Source: Candidatus Flexicrinis affinis (GTDB lineage Bacteria > Chloroflexota > Anaerolineae > Aggregatilineales > Phototrophicaceae). Taken from it: DNA of 64,000 bases. The position numbers and the translations under genes are program-made. The notes under the pieces were generated by a model. That model had not been told where the DNA came from. It did no database searches and saw only the letters and a list, made by a program, of their open reading frames with translations. The stretch spans positions 1,798,001-1,862,000 of the forward strand of contig JADJWE010000001.1 of the NCBI GenBank assembly GCA_016716525.1, given 5' to 3'. Below, piece by piece: positions 17,599 through 26,468 of the stretch. The first letter of the stretch is position 1. The number at the start of each line of letters is the position of its first letter.

Positions 17599-19091
17599 TC
17601 GACCCAATCGAACGTGCGGGTCACCGCCTTTTTCCACCCGGCGAACAAGCGGTCGCGCTCGAGGTCCGGCATAGCGGGATCCCACCGATGCGCGATCTGC
17701 CAGTTCTTGCGCAGTTCATCCAGCCCGCCCCAGAAGCCGACGGCCAGACCCGCCGCGTAAGCAGCGCCGAGCGCCGTCGTCTCCGCCACGACCGGCCGCA
17801 CCACCGGCACGTCGAGGATATCGGCTTGGAACTGCATCAGCAGGTCGTTGTGGGTCATACCACCGTCGACCTTTAGGGTATGAAGCTGCACGCCGCTGTC
17901 GTTCAGCATGGCGTCCATGACCTCGCGCGTTTGGTAGGCGGTCGCCTCCAGCGCGGCACGCGCGATGTGATTCTTGTTGATGAAGCGCGTCATGCCCACG
18001 ATCGCGCCGCGCGCGTCGCCCCGCCAATAGGGCGCGAACAGCCCGCTGAACGCCGGGACGAAGTAAATGCCGCCGTTGTCCGGGACCGCGCGGGCCAGCG
18101 CCTCCACGTCTGGCGACGACTGGATGATGCCGAGGTTGTCGCGCAACCACTGCACGAGCGATCCGGTCACGGCGATACTGCCCTCTAACGCGTACACCGC
18201 GGGCTGGTCGTCCAGCTTGTAGCCGACGGTCGTCAGCAGACCGTGCTGGCTGAGCACGATCCGTTCGCCGGTGTTGAGCAGCATGAAGCATCCCGTGCCG
18301 TAGGTGTTCTTGGCCTCGCCGACGTCATAACACGTCTGCCCGAACAGCGCCGCCTGCTGATCGCCGAGTATCGCCGTCAGGGGGATTTCGCCGCCACCCA
18401 CGTTGACCGAGCCATAGGGCTCAGGCGTGCTGGATGCCCGGATCGTTGGCAGCATTTGGCGGGGAACACCGAGCTCGGCGAGGATCTCCGCATCCCAGTC
18501 GAGCGTTTCCAGGTTCATAAGCAGTGTACGGCTGGCGTTAGTCACGTCGGTGACGTGGGCTTTGCCGCCGGTCAAATTCCAGATCAACCACGTGTCGATT
18601 GTGCCGAACAGGGCATCGCCGCGTTCCGCCGCCTCGCGCAGCCCGGAGACGTTCTCCAGCAACCAGATCAGCTTGGTCCCGCTGAAGTAAGTGGACAGCG
18701 GCAGTCCTGTTTTCTCGCGGAAGCGGTCGGCGTCGCCGGCCGCGGCAAGTCTGCCGACGATCTTGTCCGTGCGCGTGTCCTGCCAGACCACGGCGTTGTA
18801 GAATGGCTTGCCAGTGTTGCGATCCCACACGATCGTGGTCTCGCGCTGATTGGTAATGCCGATCGCCGCGACATCTGTGGATTGCGCGCCGACGGCCTTG
18901 AGCGCACCGTCGATAACGGCGTGCGTCCGGTGGATTATTTCCGCCGGATCGTGCTCGACCCAACCAGCCTGCGGGAAGATCTGCTGATGCTCCAGTTGGT
19001 GTGAACCCGCGATGCGCCCGGACTTGTCAAACAGAATGAAACGCGTGCTTGTGGTCCCTTGATCGAGCGCGCCAACATATTTCGCTGCCAT
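17595..19091 (-). CDS. glpK: Glycerol kinase
   Basis: A 498-residue FGGY-family kinase making glycerol 3-phosphate from glycerol and ATP. The ALDQGTTSTRFILFD phosphate-binding strand (residues 7-21), the SHQLEHQQIFPQAGWVEHDP glycerol-kinase signature, NAVVWQDTRTD, FGTIDTWLIWNLTGG and ILGDQQAALFGQ are all present, and length is normal. The ATG at 19091 opens the family N-terminus. It is divergent from the MBL-fold gene with a 135-bp gap and convergent with livM. With glpD about 9 kb away it gives a glycerol to dihydroxyacetone phosphate route; no aquaglyceroporin is in the window. Confidence 0.95.
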   Translation of the reverse strand: MAAKYVGALDQGTTSTRFILFDKSGRIAGSHQLEHQQIFPQAGWVEHDPAEIIHRTHAVIDGALKAVGAQSTDVAAIGITNQRETTIVWDRNTGKPFYNAVVWQDTRTDKIVGRLAAAGDADRFREKTGLPLSTYFSGTKLIWLLENVSGLREAAERGDALFGTIDTWLIWNLTGGKAHVTDVTNASRTLLMNLETLDWDAEILAELGVPRQMLPTIRASSTPEPYGSVNVGGGEIPLTAILGDQQAALFGQTCYDVGEAKNTYGTGCFMLLNTGERIVLSQHGLLTTVGYKLDDQPAVYALEGSIAVTGSLVQWLRDNLGIIQSSPDVEALARAVPDNGGIYFVPAFSGLFAPYWRGDARGAIVGMTRFINKNHIARAALEATAYQTREVMDAMLNDSGVQLHTLKVDGGMTHNDLLMQFQADILDVPVVRPVVAETTALGAAYAAGLAVGFWGGLDELRKNWQIAHRWDPAMPDLERDRLFAGWKKAVTRTFDWVD

Positions 19092-19226
19092 AATTCACCC
19101 GCCGGTTGTGAACAGATCTCATGGTTACTATATTGACTCACAATTGACCCGGCTGACGAGTGATCAGTCAGCACTCGCTGGCCAGACTGCACTGCCCTAC
19201 GTCTATCGACAAGGACCCGTGACACC

Positions 19227-20192
19227 GTGAGACTTCCTCCAAGCCGCAGGCCGGTTGAGCTGATTGAACGCCGTTTCCCAAGCGCGAACATGGCGATCGT
19301 CCGCGGGCCGCGCCCAATACTGATCGACCCCGGCTTTGCGACTGATGTCGCCGAAGTCGAATCGCACCTCGAACGCCTAGATCTGCACCCACGTGACCTG
19401 CAGTGCATCGCCCTCACGCATTATCACTGTGATCACAATGGCGCCGTCGAATACTTCCAGCAGGAATACGGCGTGCCCATTGCCGCAGAACGCACCGAAG
19501 CCGCCGCGGCCGTCGACGGCACGCTGAAGCGCATGATCAGCAGTTGGTTCATTCAGCCCGCGCCGCGATATACCGTCGACCTCTACCTTGACGATGGCAT
19601 GGTACTCGAGACCGGCGGCCCTGCTCTTCAGGTCGTCGCCACGCCGGGGCATACGGTGGGGCACATTAGTTTCCTGACCGACGAGGGCACGCTCGTCGCC
19701 GGCGACACGTTCCATGCCAACGACGTCGCGACAGTGACGCCTTTTCGTGAAGGCGCGACCAGCCTCCACAGGCTGATCGCAAGCATCCACCGTCTGCACA
19801 CGCTCGACGCCCCGGTGCGGCGTGCGCTGTCCGGGCATGGGCCAGTCATCACAGCGCCGGACGAGGCGATGGAAGCGGCGCTCGAACGGCTCGACTCGTG
19901 GGCCGCCGAGCCTGAGCGCGCGGCGTGGCATGCCCTCAAGCGCCTCGGGACGTACAACCTGATGCTGACTGACGGCATGGCCGAACGCGATTTTGCCGCG
20001 TTTCTTCTGCGCGTCCCATGGTTCATTGACTACGCGAAACACGCCTTCGGAACGACGCCGCAGGACTTTGTCTCACCCTATCTAGCGGAGCTAACGCGTG
20101 CCCGGGCCATCGAAGTCGAGGACGGCTTCGTCCGGCCAACGACACCGTACCAAGCGCTTCCAGCAGGCTGGCTGGATGCGCATATCAGGTGA
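19227..20192 (+). CDS. MBL-fold metallo-hydrolase
   Basis: A 321-residue protein of the metallo-beta-lactamase fold. The metal-binding HxHxDH appears as LTHYHCDHNGA (around residues 65-75); further ligands are in PGHTVGHISF and in the VAGDTFH strand, and SGHGP supplies the late His. A C-terminal extension of about 90 residues (WHALKRLGTYNLML onward) resembles that of glyoxalase-II-like or lactonase-like hydrolases with a helical tail. The start is GTG 19227 with AAGGA upstream. It is transcribed away from glpK. Substrate unknown (thioester, lactone or phosphodiester are possibilities). Confidence 0.83.
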   Translation: MRLPPSRRPVELIERRFPSANMAIVRGPRPILIDPGFATDVAEVESHLERLDLHPRDLQCIALTHYHCDHNGAVEYFQQEYGVPIAAERTEAAAAVDGTLKRMISSWFIQPAPRYTVDLYLDDGMVLETGGPALQVVATPGHTVGHISFLTDEGTLVAGDTFHANDVATVTPFREGATSLHRLIASIHRLHTLDAPVRRALSGHGPVITAPDEAMEAALERLDSWAAEPERAAWHALKRLGTYNLMLTDGMAERDFAAFLLRVPWFIDYAKHAFGTTPQDFVSPYLAELTRARAIEVEDGFVRPTTPYQALPAGWLDAHIR

Positions 20193-20292
20193 CATTTGCG
20201 GAATCAGGTCGATAGCGGGTAATCTGAATACTCAAATACTTTGGCCGTGAATTCGTGCGGCGCTTACGATTTTGTACGTTGTTGACCGACAA

Positions 20293-21105
20293 ATGACCTT
20301 ATCCCGTTTCGCTCGTCCGTATGAAGACAATCCGTCGCCCCGGCACCGGCTGGTGGTCGACCATGTGAGCCTGAGTTTCGGGGGCGTCAAGGCGCTTAGC
20401 GACGTAAGCCTTCAGGTCGAACCCGGCACGATATTCGCCATCATTGGCCCCAACGGCGCCGGCAAGACATCGATGCTGAACTGCATCTGCGGCCTATACC
20501 GCCCGCAGCACGGTCACATCTGGTACGGTGACACCGACCTCGTCAAGACCGCGCCACACCGCCTCGCCCATCTGGGAATCGCGCGATCATTCCAGAACAT
20601 CGAGCTGTTTAGCCACATGACCGTGCTCGACAACCTGATGCTGGGCCGCCACGTCCACATGAAGAAGAATCTATTGTCCGCCCTGCTGTACTGGGGCAGC
20701 GGGCAGGCTGAGGAAATCCGCCACCGCGAGTTTGTCGAGCATGTCATCGACCTGCTGCAAATTCAGGGAATCCGCAAGCAGCTCGTCGGCGCGCTGGCGT
20801 ATGGTCTGCAGAAGCGTGTCGAACTGGGCCGCGCGCTGGCGACCAATCCCGGTATGCTGCTGCTTGACGAGCCGATGGCCGGGATGAACGTGGAGGAGAA
20901 GGAGGATATCGCACGGTACGTGCTCGACATCAACGAGGAGTGGGGCGTCACCATCATCCTGATCGAACATGACATGGGTGTCGTCATGGACGTCAGCGAT
21001 ACCGTTGCCGTACTCGACTTCGGGCGATGTATTGCGGTCGGCACGCCGGATCACGTCCGCTCCGATCCCGCAGTCATCAAGGCATACTTGGGCGAACAGG
21101 AATGA
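20293..21105 (+). CDS. Liv-type ABC transporter ATP-binding protein LivG (cluster B)
   Basis: A 270-residue LivG-type ATPase. Walker A GPNGAGKTS (residues 53-61), LGIARSFQNIELFSHMTVLDNLMLG, the signature LAYGLQKRVELGRAL and Walker B MLLLDEPMAG are seen, and the switch is IEHDM. It has a roughly 20-residue N-terminal lead before the ABC core (VVDHVSLSFGGVKALSD). The start is uncertain: ATG 20293 or an in-frame TTG at 20272, neither with a clear ribosome binding site. Its stop overlaps the start of the acyl-CoA ligase by four bases (ATGA), so the two products are translationally coupled. Confidence 0.9.
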   Translation: MTLSRFARPYEDNPSPRHRLVVDHVSLSFGGVKALSDVSLQVEPGTIFAIIGPNGAGKTSMLNCICGLYRPQHGHIWYGDTDLVKTAPHRLAHLGIARSFQNIELFSHMTVLDNLMLGRHVHMKKNLLSALLYWGSGQAEEIRHREFVEHVIDLLQIQGIRKQLVGALAYGLQKRVELGRALATNPGMLLLDEPMAGMNVEEKEDIARYVLDINEEWGVTIILIEHDMGVVMDVSDTVAVLDFGRCIAVGTPDHVRSDPAVIKAYLGEQE

Positions 21106-23036
21106 CGGGCCACATCGAACCCGCTACCCTTCCGCAGCAGCTGCGCGCCAACGCGGCACAGATCGGCAGCGCCATGGCCCTGCGCGAGAAGCGCTTCGGC
21201 ATCTGGCAGTCGATCACGTGGGCGGAGTACTTGACGCGCGTGCGCAACTTTGCGTTGGGGCTGCACCGGATGGGCTTTCAGCGCGGCGATCGCATCGCCA
21301 TCCTCGGTGACAACCGGCCCGAGTGGGTGATCGCGGAAGTGGCCGCGCAAGCATTGGGCGGGGCAAGCGTCGGGATCTACCAGGACTCGGTCGTGAGCGA
21401 GGTGGCGTATATCGTCGACCTGTGCCAGACGCGCTTCATCGTCGTCGAGGATCAAGAACAGGTCGACAAGCTGCTTGATATCTGGGACGACCTCGAGACG
21501 GTCGAGTCGCTCATCTACTTCGACCCGCGCGGCTTGCGCCGCTACGACGGCGATTTCCTCGTCGCATTCCCCGATGTGGAGTCGACCGGGGCGGCCATGC
21601 ATGCCGAACAGCCCACATGGTTCGACGAGCAGGTGAACCTCGGCAAGTCCGACGATGTCGCCATCGTCAGCACCACATCAGGCACGACGAACAAGCCGAA
21701 GCTGGCGAAAATCTCGCACGGCAACCTCCTCAGTATGGCGGATGGTCTGACGGCGGTCGACCACTTCAAGCCGCATCACGAATTCGTGAGTTTCTTGCCG
21801 CTGGCGTGGATCGGCGAGCAGATGATGTCGATGGCATGCGGCATGCGTGTCGGCTTTGCGCTCAACTTCCCGGAAGAACCGGAGACCGTGCCGCACGACT
21901 TGCGTGAGATCGGCCCGCACATCATGTTCGCGCCGCCGCGCATCTGGGAGAACATGCTCAGCACGGTGCAGGTCAAGATCGAAGACGCCGACCGGGTCAA
22001 GCGCACGATCTTCAACTGGGCGCTGACCGTCGGCAGGCGCGCGGCCGACCTCAAATTCGCCAACAAGCCGATGACGTTCTGGCAGCGGGCCGGGCTTGCG
22101 GCGGCGCGAGTTCTCGTGTTCCACAACCTGCTCGACCAGCTCGGACTGCGTCGGATCAAGTGGGCGTACACGGCAGGCGCTGCGCTCGGCCCCGACGTGT
22201 TCCGCTTTTTTCACGGCCTCGGCGTAAACCTCAAGCAGGGTTACGGGCAGACCGAAACGACCGGCATCTGTGTCATCCACCGTGACGACGACATCAAGTT
22301 CCAGACCGTCGGAACGGCGATGCCGGGGGCGGAGGTCGCGACCGACCCACACGGCGAGATTCTGGTGCGCGGCCCGATGTGTTTCTCCGGCTACTTCAAT
22401 AATCCCGAGGCAACCACCTCGACCCTTACCGAAGACGGATGGGTACACACCGGCGACGCCGGTTACTTCGACGAAGACGGGCACCTGATCGTCATCGACC
22501 GCGCCAAGGACGTGATGACGCTGCACGACGGCACGCGCTTCTCGCCGCAGTTCATCGAGAACAAGCTGAAGTTCAGCCAGTACGTTCGTGAGGCGGTTGT
22601 CTTCGGCGGCGACAACTTCCCCTACGTGACGGCTATGATCAACATCGACTTCGGCAACGTCGGCAAGTGGGCTGAAAACCACAAGACCGCCTACACCACA
22701 TATACCGATCTGTCGCAGAAACCGAACGTCTACGAGCTGATCCGGCGTGAGGTCGAACGCACCAATGTCGATCTCCCGGGTGCAGCGCGCATCCGGAAGT
22801 TCCTGCTGCTGCACAAGGAACTCGACGCCGACGACGCCGAACTCACCCGGACCCGCAAGGTGCGCAGAGGATATGTCGCGTCGCGTTATCAAGAGCTGAT
22901 CGACGCGCTGTACGGCGACCACGACGAGGTGCGGATCACGTCGACCATCACGTATCAAGACGGGCGCACCCAGACTCTCGATGTCGCAATCCGCATCGAG
23001 GCGATGGAGCCGGTGCCGGGCGGAGTGGCGAGCTGA
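21102..23036 (+). CDS. AMP-dependent acyl-CoA synthetase embedded in the Liv cluster B
   Basis: A 644-residue ANL-superfamily ligase (carboxylate + ATP + CoA to acyl-CoA). The phosphate loop is TSGTTNKPKLAKISHGN (around residues 190-206; the usual Gly-Lys-Pro is Asn-Lys-Pro), the adenylate motif is YGQTETTGICV, and A8 is GWVHTGDAGYFDEDGHLIVIDRAKDVM. It resembles long-chain fatty acyl-CoA ligases of the FadD15/AAE type, but substrate choice needs structure or assay. The start ATG 21102 overlaps the livG stop and the stop overlaps livH (TGATG), so the gene sits inside the operon. That points to a transported carboxylate being CoA-activated on entry, which is inference. Confidence 0.9.
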   Translation: MTGHIEPATLPQQLRANAAQIGSAMALREKRFGIWQSITWAEYLTRVRNFALGLHRMGFQRGDRIAILGDNRPEWVIAEVAAQALGGASVGIYQDSVVSEVAYIVDLCQTRFIVVEDQEQVDKLLDIWDDLETVESLIYFDPRGLRRYDGDFLVAFPDVESTGAAMHAEQPTWFDEQVNLGKSDDVAIVSTTSGTTNKPKLAKISHGNLLSMADGLTAVDHFKPHHEFVSFLPLAWIGEQMMSMACGMRVGFALNFPEEPETVPHDLREIGPHIMFAPPRIWENMLSTVQVKIEDADRVKRTIFNWALTVGRRAADLKFANKPMTFWQRAGLAAARVLVFHNLLDQLGLRRIKWAYTAGAALGPDVFRFFHGLGVNLKQGYGQTETTGICVIHRDDDIKFQTVGTAMPGAEVATDPHGEILVRGPMCFSGYFNNPEATTSTLTEDGWVHTGDAGYFDEDGHLIVIDRAKDVMTLHDGTRFSPQFIENKLKFSQYVREAVVFGGDNFPYVTAMINIDFGNVGKWAENHKTAYTTYTDLSQKPNVYELIRREVERTNVDLPGAARIRKFLLLHKELDADDAELTRTRKVRRGYVASRYQELIDALYGDHDEVRITSTITYQDGRTQTLDVAIRIEAMEPVPGGVAS

Positions 23037-23977
23037 TGGATCCGAACGAAGTCCTCAAGTTCCTTCGCCTCACGTATACAGGGTTGAGCGACGGTGCGCT
23101 GTTGGCCTTAATTGCGCTCGGCCTCGTTCTGGTATTCAAGTCCACCGATGTCATCAACTTCGCCCACGGCGAGTTCATGCTGTTGGGCGGGTTCGTCGGC
23201 TATCAGCTGCTGACGATCACGGCGGGATGGGGCATCGACCCGACGCTTGGGACGATCATCTCCGTGGCCGCGCTGGTGGTCGCCATGGTGATCGTCGGCA
23301 CGCTGGTCGAACGACTGGTCCTGAGGCCGCTCATCGGAGAGCAGATCATCTCCGTCATCATGGTGACGATTGGACTCAGCAGCATCATCGACGCAATCGT
23401 GGGTCTGGCATGGGGCACCATTCCGCAGCCCCTGCCCTACTCGATCGTGCCGGAGGCGTTGGCCGGGCGCTGGCAGATCGAGATGGAGGGAGCGCGGCGT
23501 CCGTTGAATCTTCCGCAGGAGGCGATGCTGACGATCCTCGTCGTCGTTATCCTCGTCGTCTTGCTGATGCTTTTCTTCAAGCGCAGCAAGTACGGGATCG
23601 CCATGCGCGCCACCGCCGACGATCAGCAAGCGGCAATGAGCATGGGCATCAGCATCCGCGTAGTGTTCGGGCTGACGTGGTCGATGACGGCCGTCTTGGC
23701 AGGCCTTGCCGGTCTGCTCATCGGAGAACTGACCAACGCCGTCGGAGGCGATATTCCGGTTGTCGGCCTGCGCGCATTCCCCGTCATCATCCTCGGCGGG
23801 TTGGACAGCATTGCCGGCGCGATCGTAGGCGGGTTTAGCATCGCCATGCTGGAGACCTACGCCAGCGGCTACGTCCACCCGTCGCTGAAGAACGTCGTCC
23901 CGTACGTGGCATTGCTGATCATCCTGATGATCAAGCCGTACGGGTTGTTCGGACAAAAGCGGATCGAGCGAGTGTAG
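23036..23977 (+). CDS. Liv-type ABC transporter permease LivH (cluster B)
   Basis: A 313-residue permease with about eight spans. The N-terminal block ALGLVLVFKSTDVINFAHGEFMLLGGF (residues 26-52) is a clear LivH signature, and KYGIAMRATADDQQAAMSMGISIRVVF plus VVGLRAFPVIILGGLDSIAGAI lie in the second half. It begins inside the ligase stop codon and is followed by livM four bases after its own stop. Confidence 0.9.
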   Translation: MDPNEVLKFLRLTYTGLSDGALLALIALGLVLVFKSTDVINFAHGEFMLLGGFVGYQLLTITAGWGIDPTLGTIISVAALVVAMVIVGTLVERLVLRPLIGEQIISVIMVTIGLSSIIDAIVGLAWGTIPQPLPYSIVPEALAGRWQIEMEGARRPLNLPQEAMLTILVVVILVVLLMLFFKRSKYGIAMRATADDQQAAMSMGISIRVVFGLTWSMTAVLAGLAGLLIGELTNAVGGDIPVVGLRAFPVIILGGLDSIAGAIVGGFSIAMLETYASGYVHPSLKNVVPYVALLIILMIKPYGLFGQKRIERV

Positions 23978-23981
23978 AGCG

Positions 23982-25070
23982 ATGGCGACGCAGAGCGGGA
24001 TCTACCACGAGACCTACGGCAGCGACATGCAGCTGCGCCCCACGACGATGCAGCGCGTTCGCCTCGCGCTGGTGGCGGCCCTGCTGGTGGTCATCCCGTT
24101 CGTGGTGGATTCGTCCACACAGCGGCTCGTCAACACCGTCGTCATTGCATCGATCGGCGCAATCGGGCTGAACGTCCTGGTCGGGTTCACCGGGCAGATC
24201 AGCCTCGGTCAAGGCGCGTTCCTCGCAATTGGCGCGTACGCGTGCGGACTGCTGCAAGTGTACTTCGCCGTGCCGTGGCCGATCGCTCTGCTCGCGGCGG
24301 CGTTCATCTCCGCGCTGCTGGGCGGCTTGATCGGCTTGCCCTCGCTGCGGCTCAAAGGGCTGTACCTTGCGGTGGCAACCCTCGCTGCACAGCAGATCGT
24401 CGAGTGGGTCATCATCAACTGGGACCCGATCGATGGCGAGATCAACGGGCGGGCGACGGACGCGCTGCGCATTCCCGGTAATGCGCTGTTCGGCAACGCC
24501 GACCTGCGGCTGAACAACAACGATACGCTGTTCTACGTGGTTGCCGCGGCAATCCTCGTCGTGGTCGCAATGGCGACGACGAACCTGTTTCGCACACACA
24601 TCGGCCGCGCATTCGTCGCGATCCGCGATCAAGACATCGCGGCTGAGGTCATGGGTGTGAACCTGTATCGCTACAAGGTTCTAGCGTTCATGGTATCGTC
24701 GTTTATCGTCGGGATCGCCGGCGGCTTGCTCGCGCTGCAAAGCACCGCGATCAGCTTCGAACGGTTCACGCTGTCGGTCAGCATCGAGTATCTCGCCATG
24801 ATCATCATCGGCGGGCTGGGCACGGTCAGCGGATCGATCTACGGCGCCGCATTCATCGTCGTGCTACCGGAACTGCTGCGCTCGGTCGGGCGCGCGCTGG
24901 CCGGAACCGATCCGGCCTCGCTGAGCGAGTTCAATCGCGTGCTGCCGTTCGTTCAGGAGGGTGTGTTCGGTGTCGTCATCGTCGTCACGCTCATCATCGA
25001 GCCGGAAGGCATTCAACGAATATGGCGGACGATCAAGGATTATTTCCGACTGTGGCCATTCAGTTACTAA
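23982..25070 (+). CDS. Liv-type ABC transporter permease LivM (cluster B)
   Basis: A 362-residue permease with about nine spans. GLNVLVGFTGQISLGQGAFLAIGAYACG (residues 64-91) is the LivM signature; IRDQDIAAEVMGVNLYRYK is the usual cytoplasmic coupling loop and LAMIIIGGLGTVSGSIYGAAF the C-terminal block. A polar N-terminus of about 25 residues precedes the first span. The ribosome binding site is weak. The gene is followed by a 131-bp gap with a long hairpin before the binding-protein gene. Confidence 0.9.
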   Translation: MATQSGIYHETYGSDMQLRPTTMQRVRLALVAALLVVIPFVVDSSTQRLVNTVVIASIGAIGLNVLVGFTGQISLGQGAFLAIGAYACGLLQVYFAVPWPIALLAAAFISALLGGLIGLPSLRLKGLYLAVATLAAQQIVEWVIINWDPIDGEINGRATDALRIPGNALFGNADLRLNNNDTLFYVVAAAILVVVAMATTNLFRTHIGRAFVAIRDQDIAAEVMGVNLYRYKVLAFMVSSFIVGIAGGLLALQSTAISFERFTLSVSIEYLAMIIIGGLGTVSGSIYGAAFIVVLPELLRSVGRALAGTDPASLSEFNRVLPFVQEGVFGVVIVVTLIIEPEGIQRIWRTIKDYFRLWPFSY

Positions 25071-25123
25071 TTAGGGGGAGCCATCGCAGGATTGCATCGT
25101 AGACTCAAGTAACCGCTTCTCCG

Positions 25124-25152
25124 GCAGCGCGCGACACCGTGTGGCGCGCTGC
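25124..25152 (+). terminator. Hairpin between livM and livK of cluster B
   Basis: Arms GCAGCGCGC and GCGCGCTGC pair perfectly, and CAC/GTG inside can extend the stem past a two-base bulge. There is no U tract downstream. It may limit transcription into the binding-protein gene or protect the transcript. Confidence 0.45.
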
Positions 25153-25201
25153 GGGCGGCGCAGTTGCCGTTGACCATGTTAGCCAACTGGGAGGCTTAAC
25201 C

Positions 25202-26404
25202 ATGATGAAACGAGTGATCGTACTACTGGCCGTGTGCGCCATGCTGATCGTTGGATCGGCCGGGGCGCAGAGCGGGGAACCCATCAAGATCGGCGCGATC
25301 TTCGATCTGAGCGGAGCGACAGGTGACGTCGGTACGCCCTATGCGGATGGCGTGATCGCATACGTGACCGCCCTGAACGAAAGCGGTGGCATCAACGGCA
25401 GGCCGATCGAGTTGATCTCAGCGGACTATGCCTACAGCGTCGAAACGGCCGAACAGCTTTATGCGCAGTTTGTGGCAGAAGGCGTCGTCGTGTTCATGGG
25501 CTGGGGTACGGGCGACACGCTCGCGCTCGTCAGCCGCATCGCCGAGGACGAGATTCCGTTCATCTCCGCGTCGTATTCGGCATCGCTGAACGACCCGAAC
25601 GGAACCGCACCCTACAACTTCCTCATCGCCACCACCTATGGCGACCAGCTTGAGATCATGATGATGCATATGCTGGATCAGTGGGAAGCTGACGGCAACA
25701 GCGCGTCCGACATGCGGATCGCCATCTTCCACAACGACAGCCCGTTCGGCACAGACCCGATCGAACAAGGCGAGACCTTTGCAAGCGGCGCAGGTGTCGG
25801 CGGCGTACTCGCCATTCCGATGCCGCGCGGTGCGACCGACTTCACCGCCGAGCTGCAGCAGGCCGACGACTTCGGCGTGACGCACATCATCGTTCAAAAC
25901 GTGTCTAGCCCGGCCGCGCTGCTGGCGCAGAACGTCTTCGACTTCTTTGGCGGAACTGGCATGGTGCACTTTGGCTGCCTCAACTGGTGCGCCGATGAAC
26001 TGTTTGTGAACCGTGCCGGCGCCGCCGCTGAGGGCGCGCTCGGCGCGATCCCGTTCACGCCGACGACTGTCGAGGTCGAAGGGCAGGAAGGGCCGCGTGA
26101 GTTCCTCGAAGCACGCGGACAGACGCTCGAGGAAGCCTCGCTGCACTTCTCGCAGGGATGGGCTGCCATGGACGTCATGGCCGAGGCGATCCGCCGCACG
26201 CTGGATGCCGGCCTCGACCTGACCGGCCCGAACATCCGCGCGACGCTTGAGACCTTCGAAGACTACGAGACGGGCGGCCTGCTTGCGCCGGTGTCTTTCA
26301 GCGCCGAAGACCACCGCGGTAATCGCGCGTTGAAGATTTATCAGGTCGAAAACGGTGTCTGGGTCGAATCGAGCGACTTGATCGACCTGCGCGCAATGGA
26401 GTAG
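25202..26404 (+). CDS. Liv-type ABC transporter substrate-binding protein (cluster B)
   Basis: A 400-residue exported binding protein. The signal peptide (MMKRVIVLLAVCAMLIVGSAGA) is followed by PIKIGAIFDLSGATGDVG and ADGVIAYVTALNESGGINGRPIELI, the family's first two blocks. ATG 25202 follows GGGAGG and is clearly better than the in-frame GTG at 25139. Two Cys in FGCLNWCADE (around residue 258) may form a disulfide. Unlike clusters A and C, this binding protein sits late in the operon, between livM and livF, flanked on both sides by hairpins. The co-encoded acyl-CoA ligase suggests a carboxylate ligand, by inference. Confidence 0.88.
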   Translation: MMKRVIVLLAVCAMLIVGSAGAQSGEPIKIGAIFDLSGATGDVGTPYADGVIAYVTALNESGGINGRPIELISADYAYSVETAEQLYAQFVAEGVVVFMGWGTGDTLALVSRIAEDEIPFISASYSASLNDPNGTAPYNFLIATTYGDQLEIMMMHMLDQWEADGNSASDMRIAIFHNDSPFGTDPIEQGETFASGAGVGGVLAIPMPRGATDFTAELQQADDFGVTHIIVQNVSSPAALLAQNVFDFFGGTGMVHFGCLNWCADELFVNRAGAAAEGALGAIPFTPTTVEVEGQEGPREFLEARGQTLEEASLHFSQGWAAMDVMAEAIRRTLDAGLDLTGPNIRATLETFEDYETGGLLAPVSFSAEDHRGNRALKIYQVENGVWVESSDLIDLRAME

Positions 26405-26419
26405 TTTGTCTGCACCTGT

Positions 26420-26441
26420 GGGGGCGTCTCGCGACGCCCCC
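26420..26441 (+). terminator. GC-rich hairpin between livK and livF of cluster B
   Basis: Perfect 9-bp arms GGGGGCGTC and GACGCCCCC around a TCGC tetraloop, 15 bp after the binding-protein stop. Followed by CTATCGCATA, so no U tract. Likely a partial terminator or stabilising 3' structure. Confidence 0.6.
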
Positions 26442-26468
26442 TATCGCATATCCCCTCCGGAGGCACAT

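Noticed and set aside
19140..19180. CTGAC...GTCAG and CGAGTG...CACTCG nested inverted repeats in the glpK/MBL gap, possible riboswitch or operator
   Set aside because: The two pairings are mutually exclusive and short, no ligand-binding fold is recognisable and no partner regulator is nearby.
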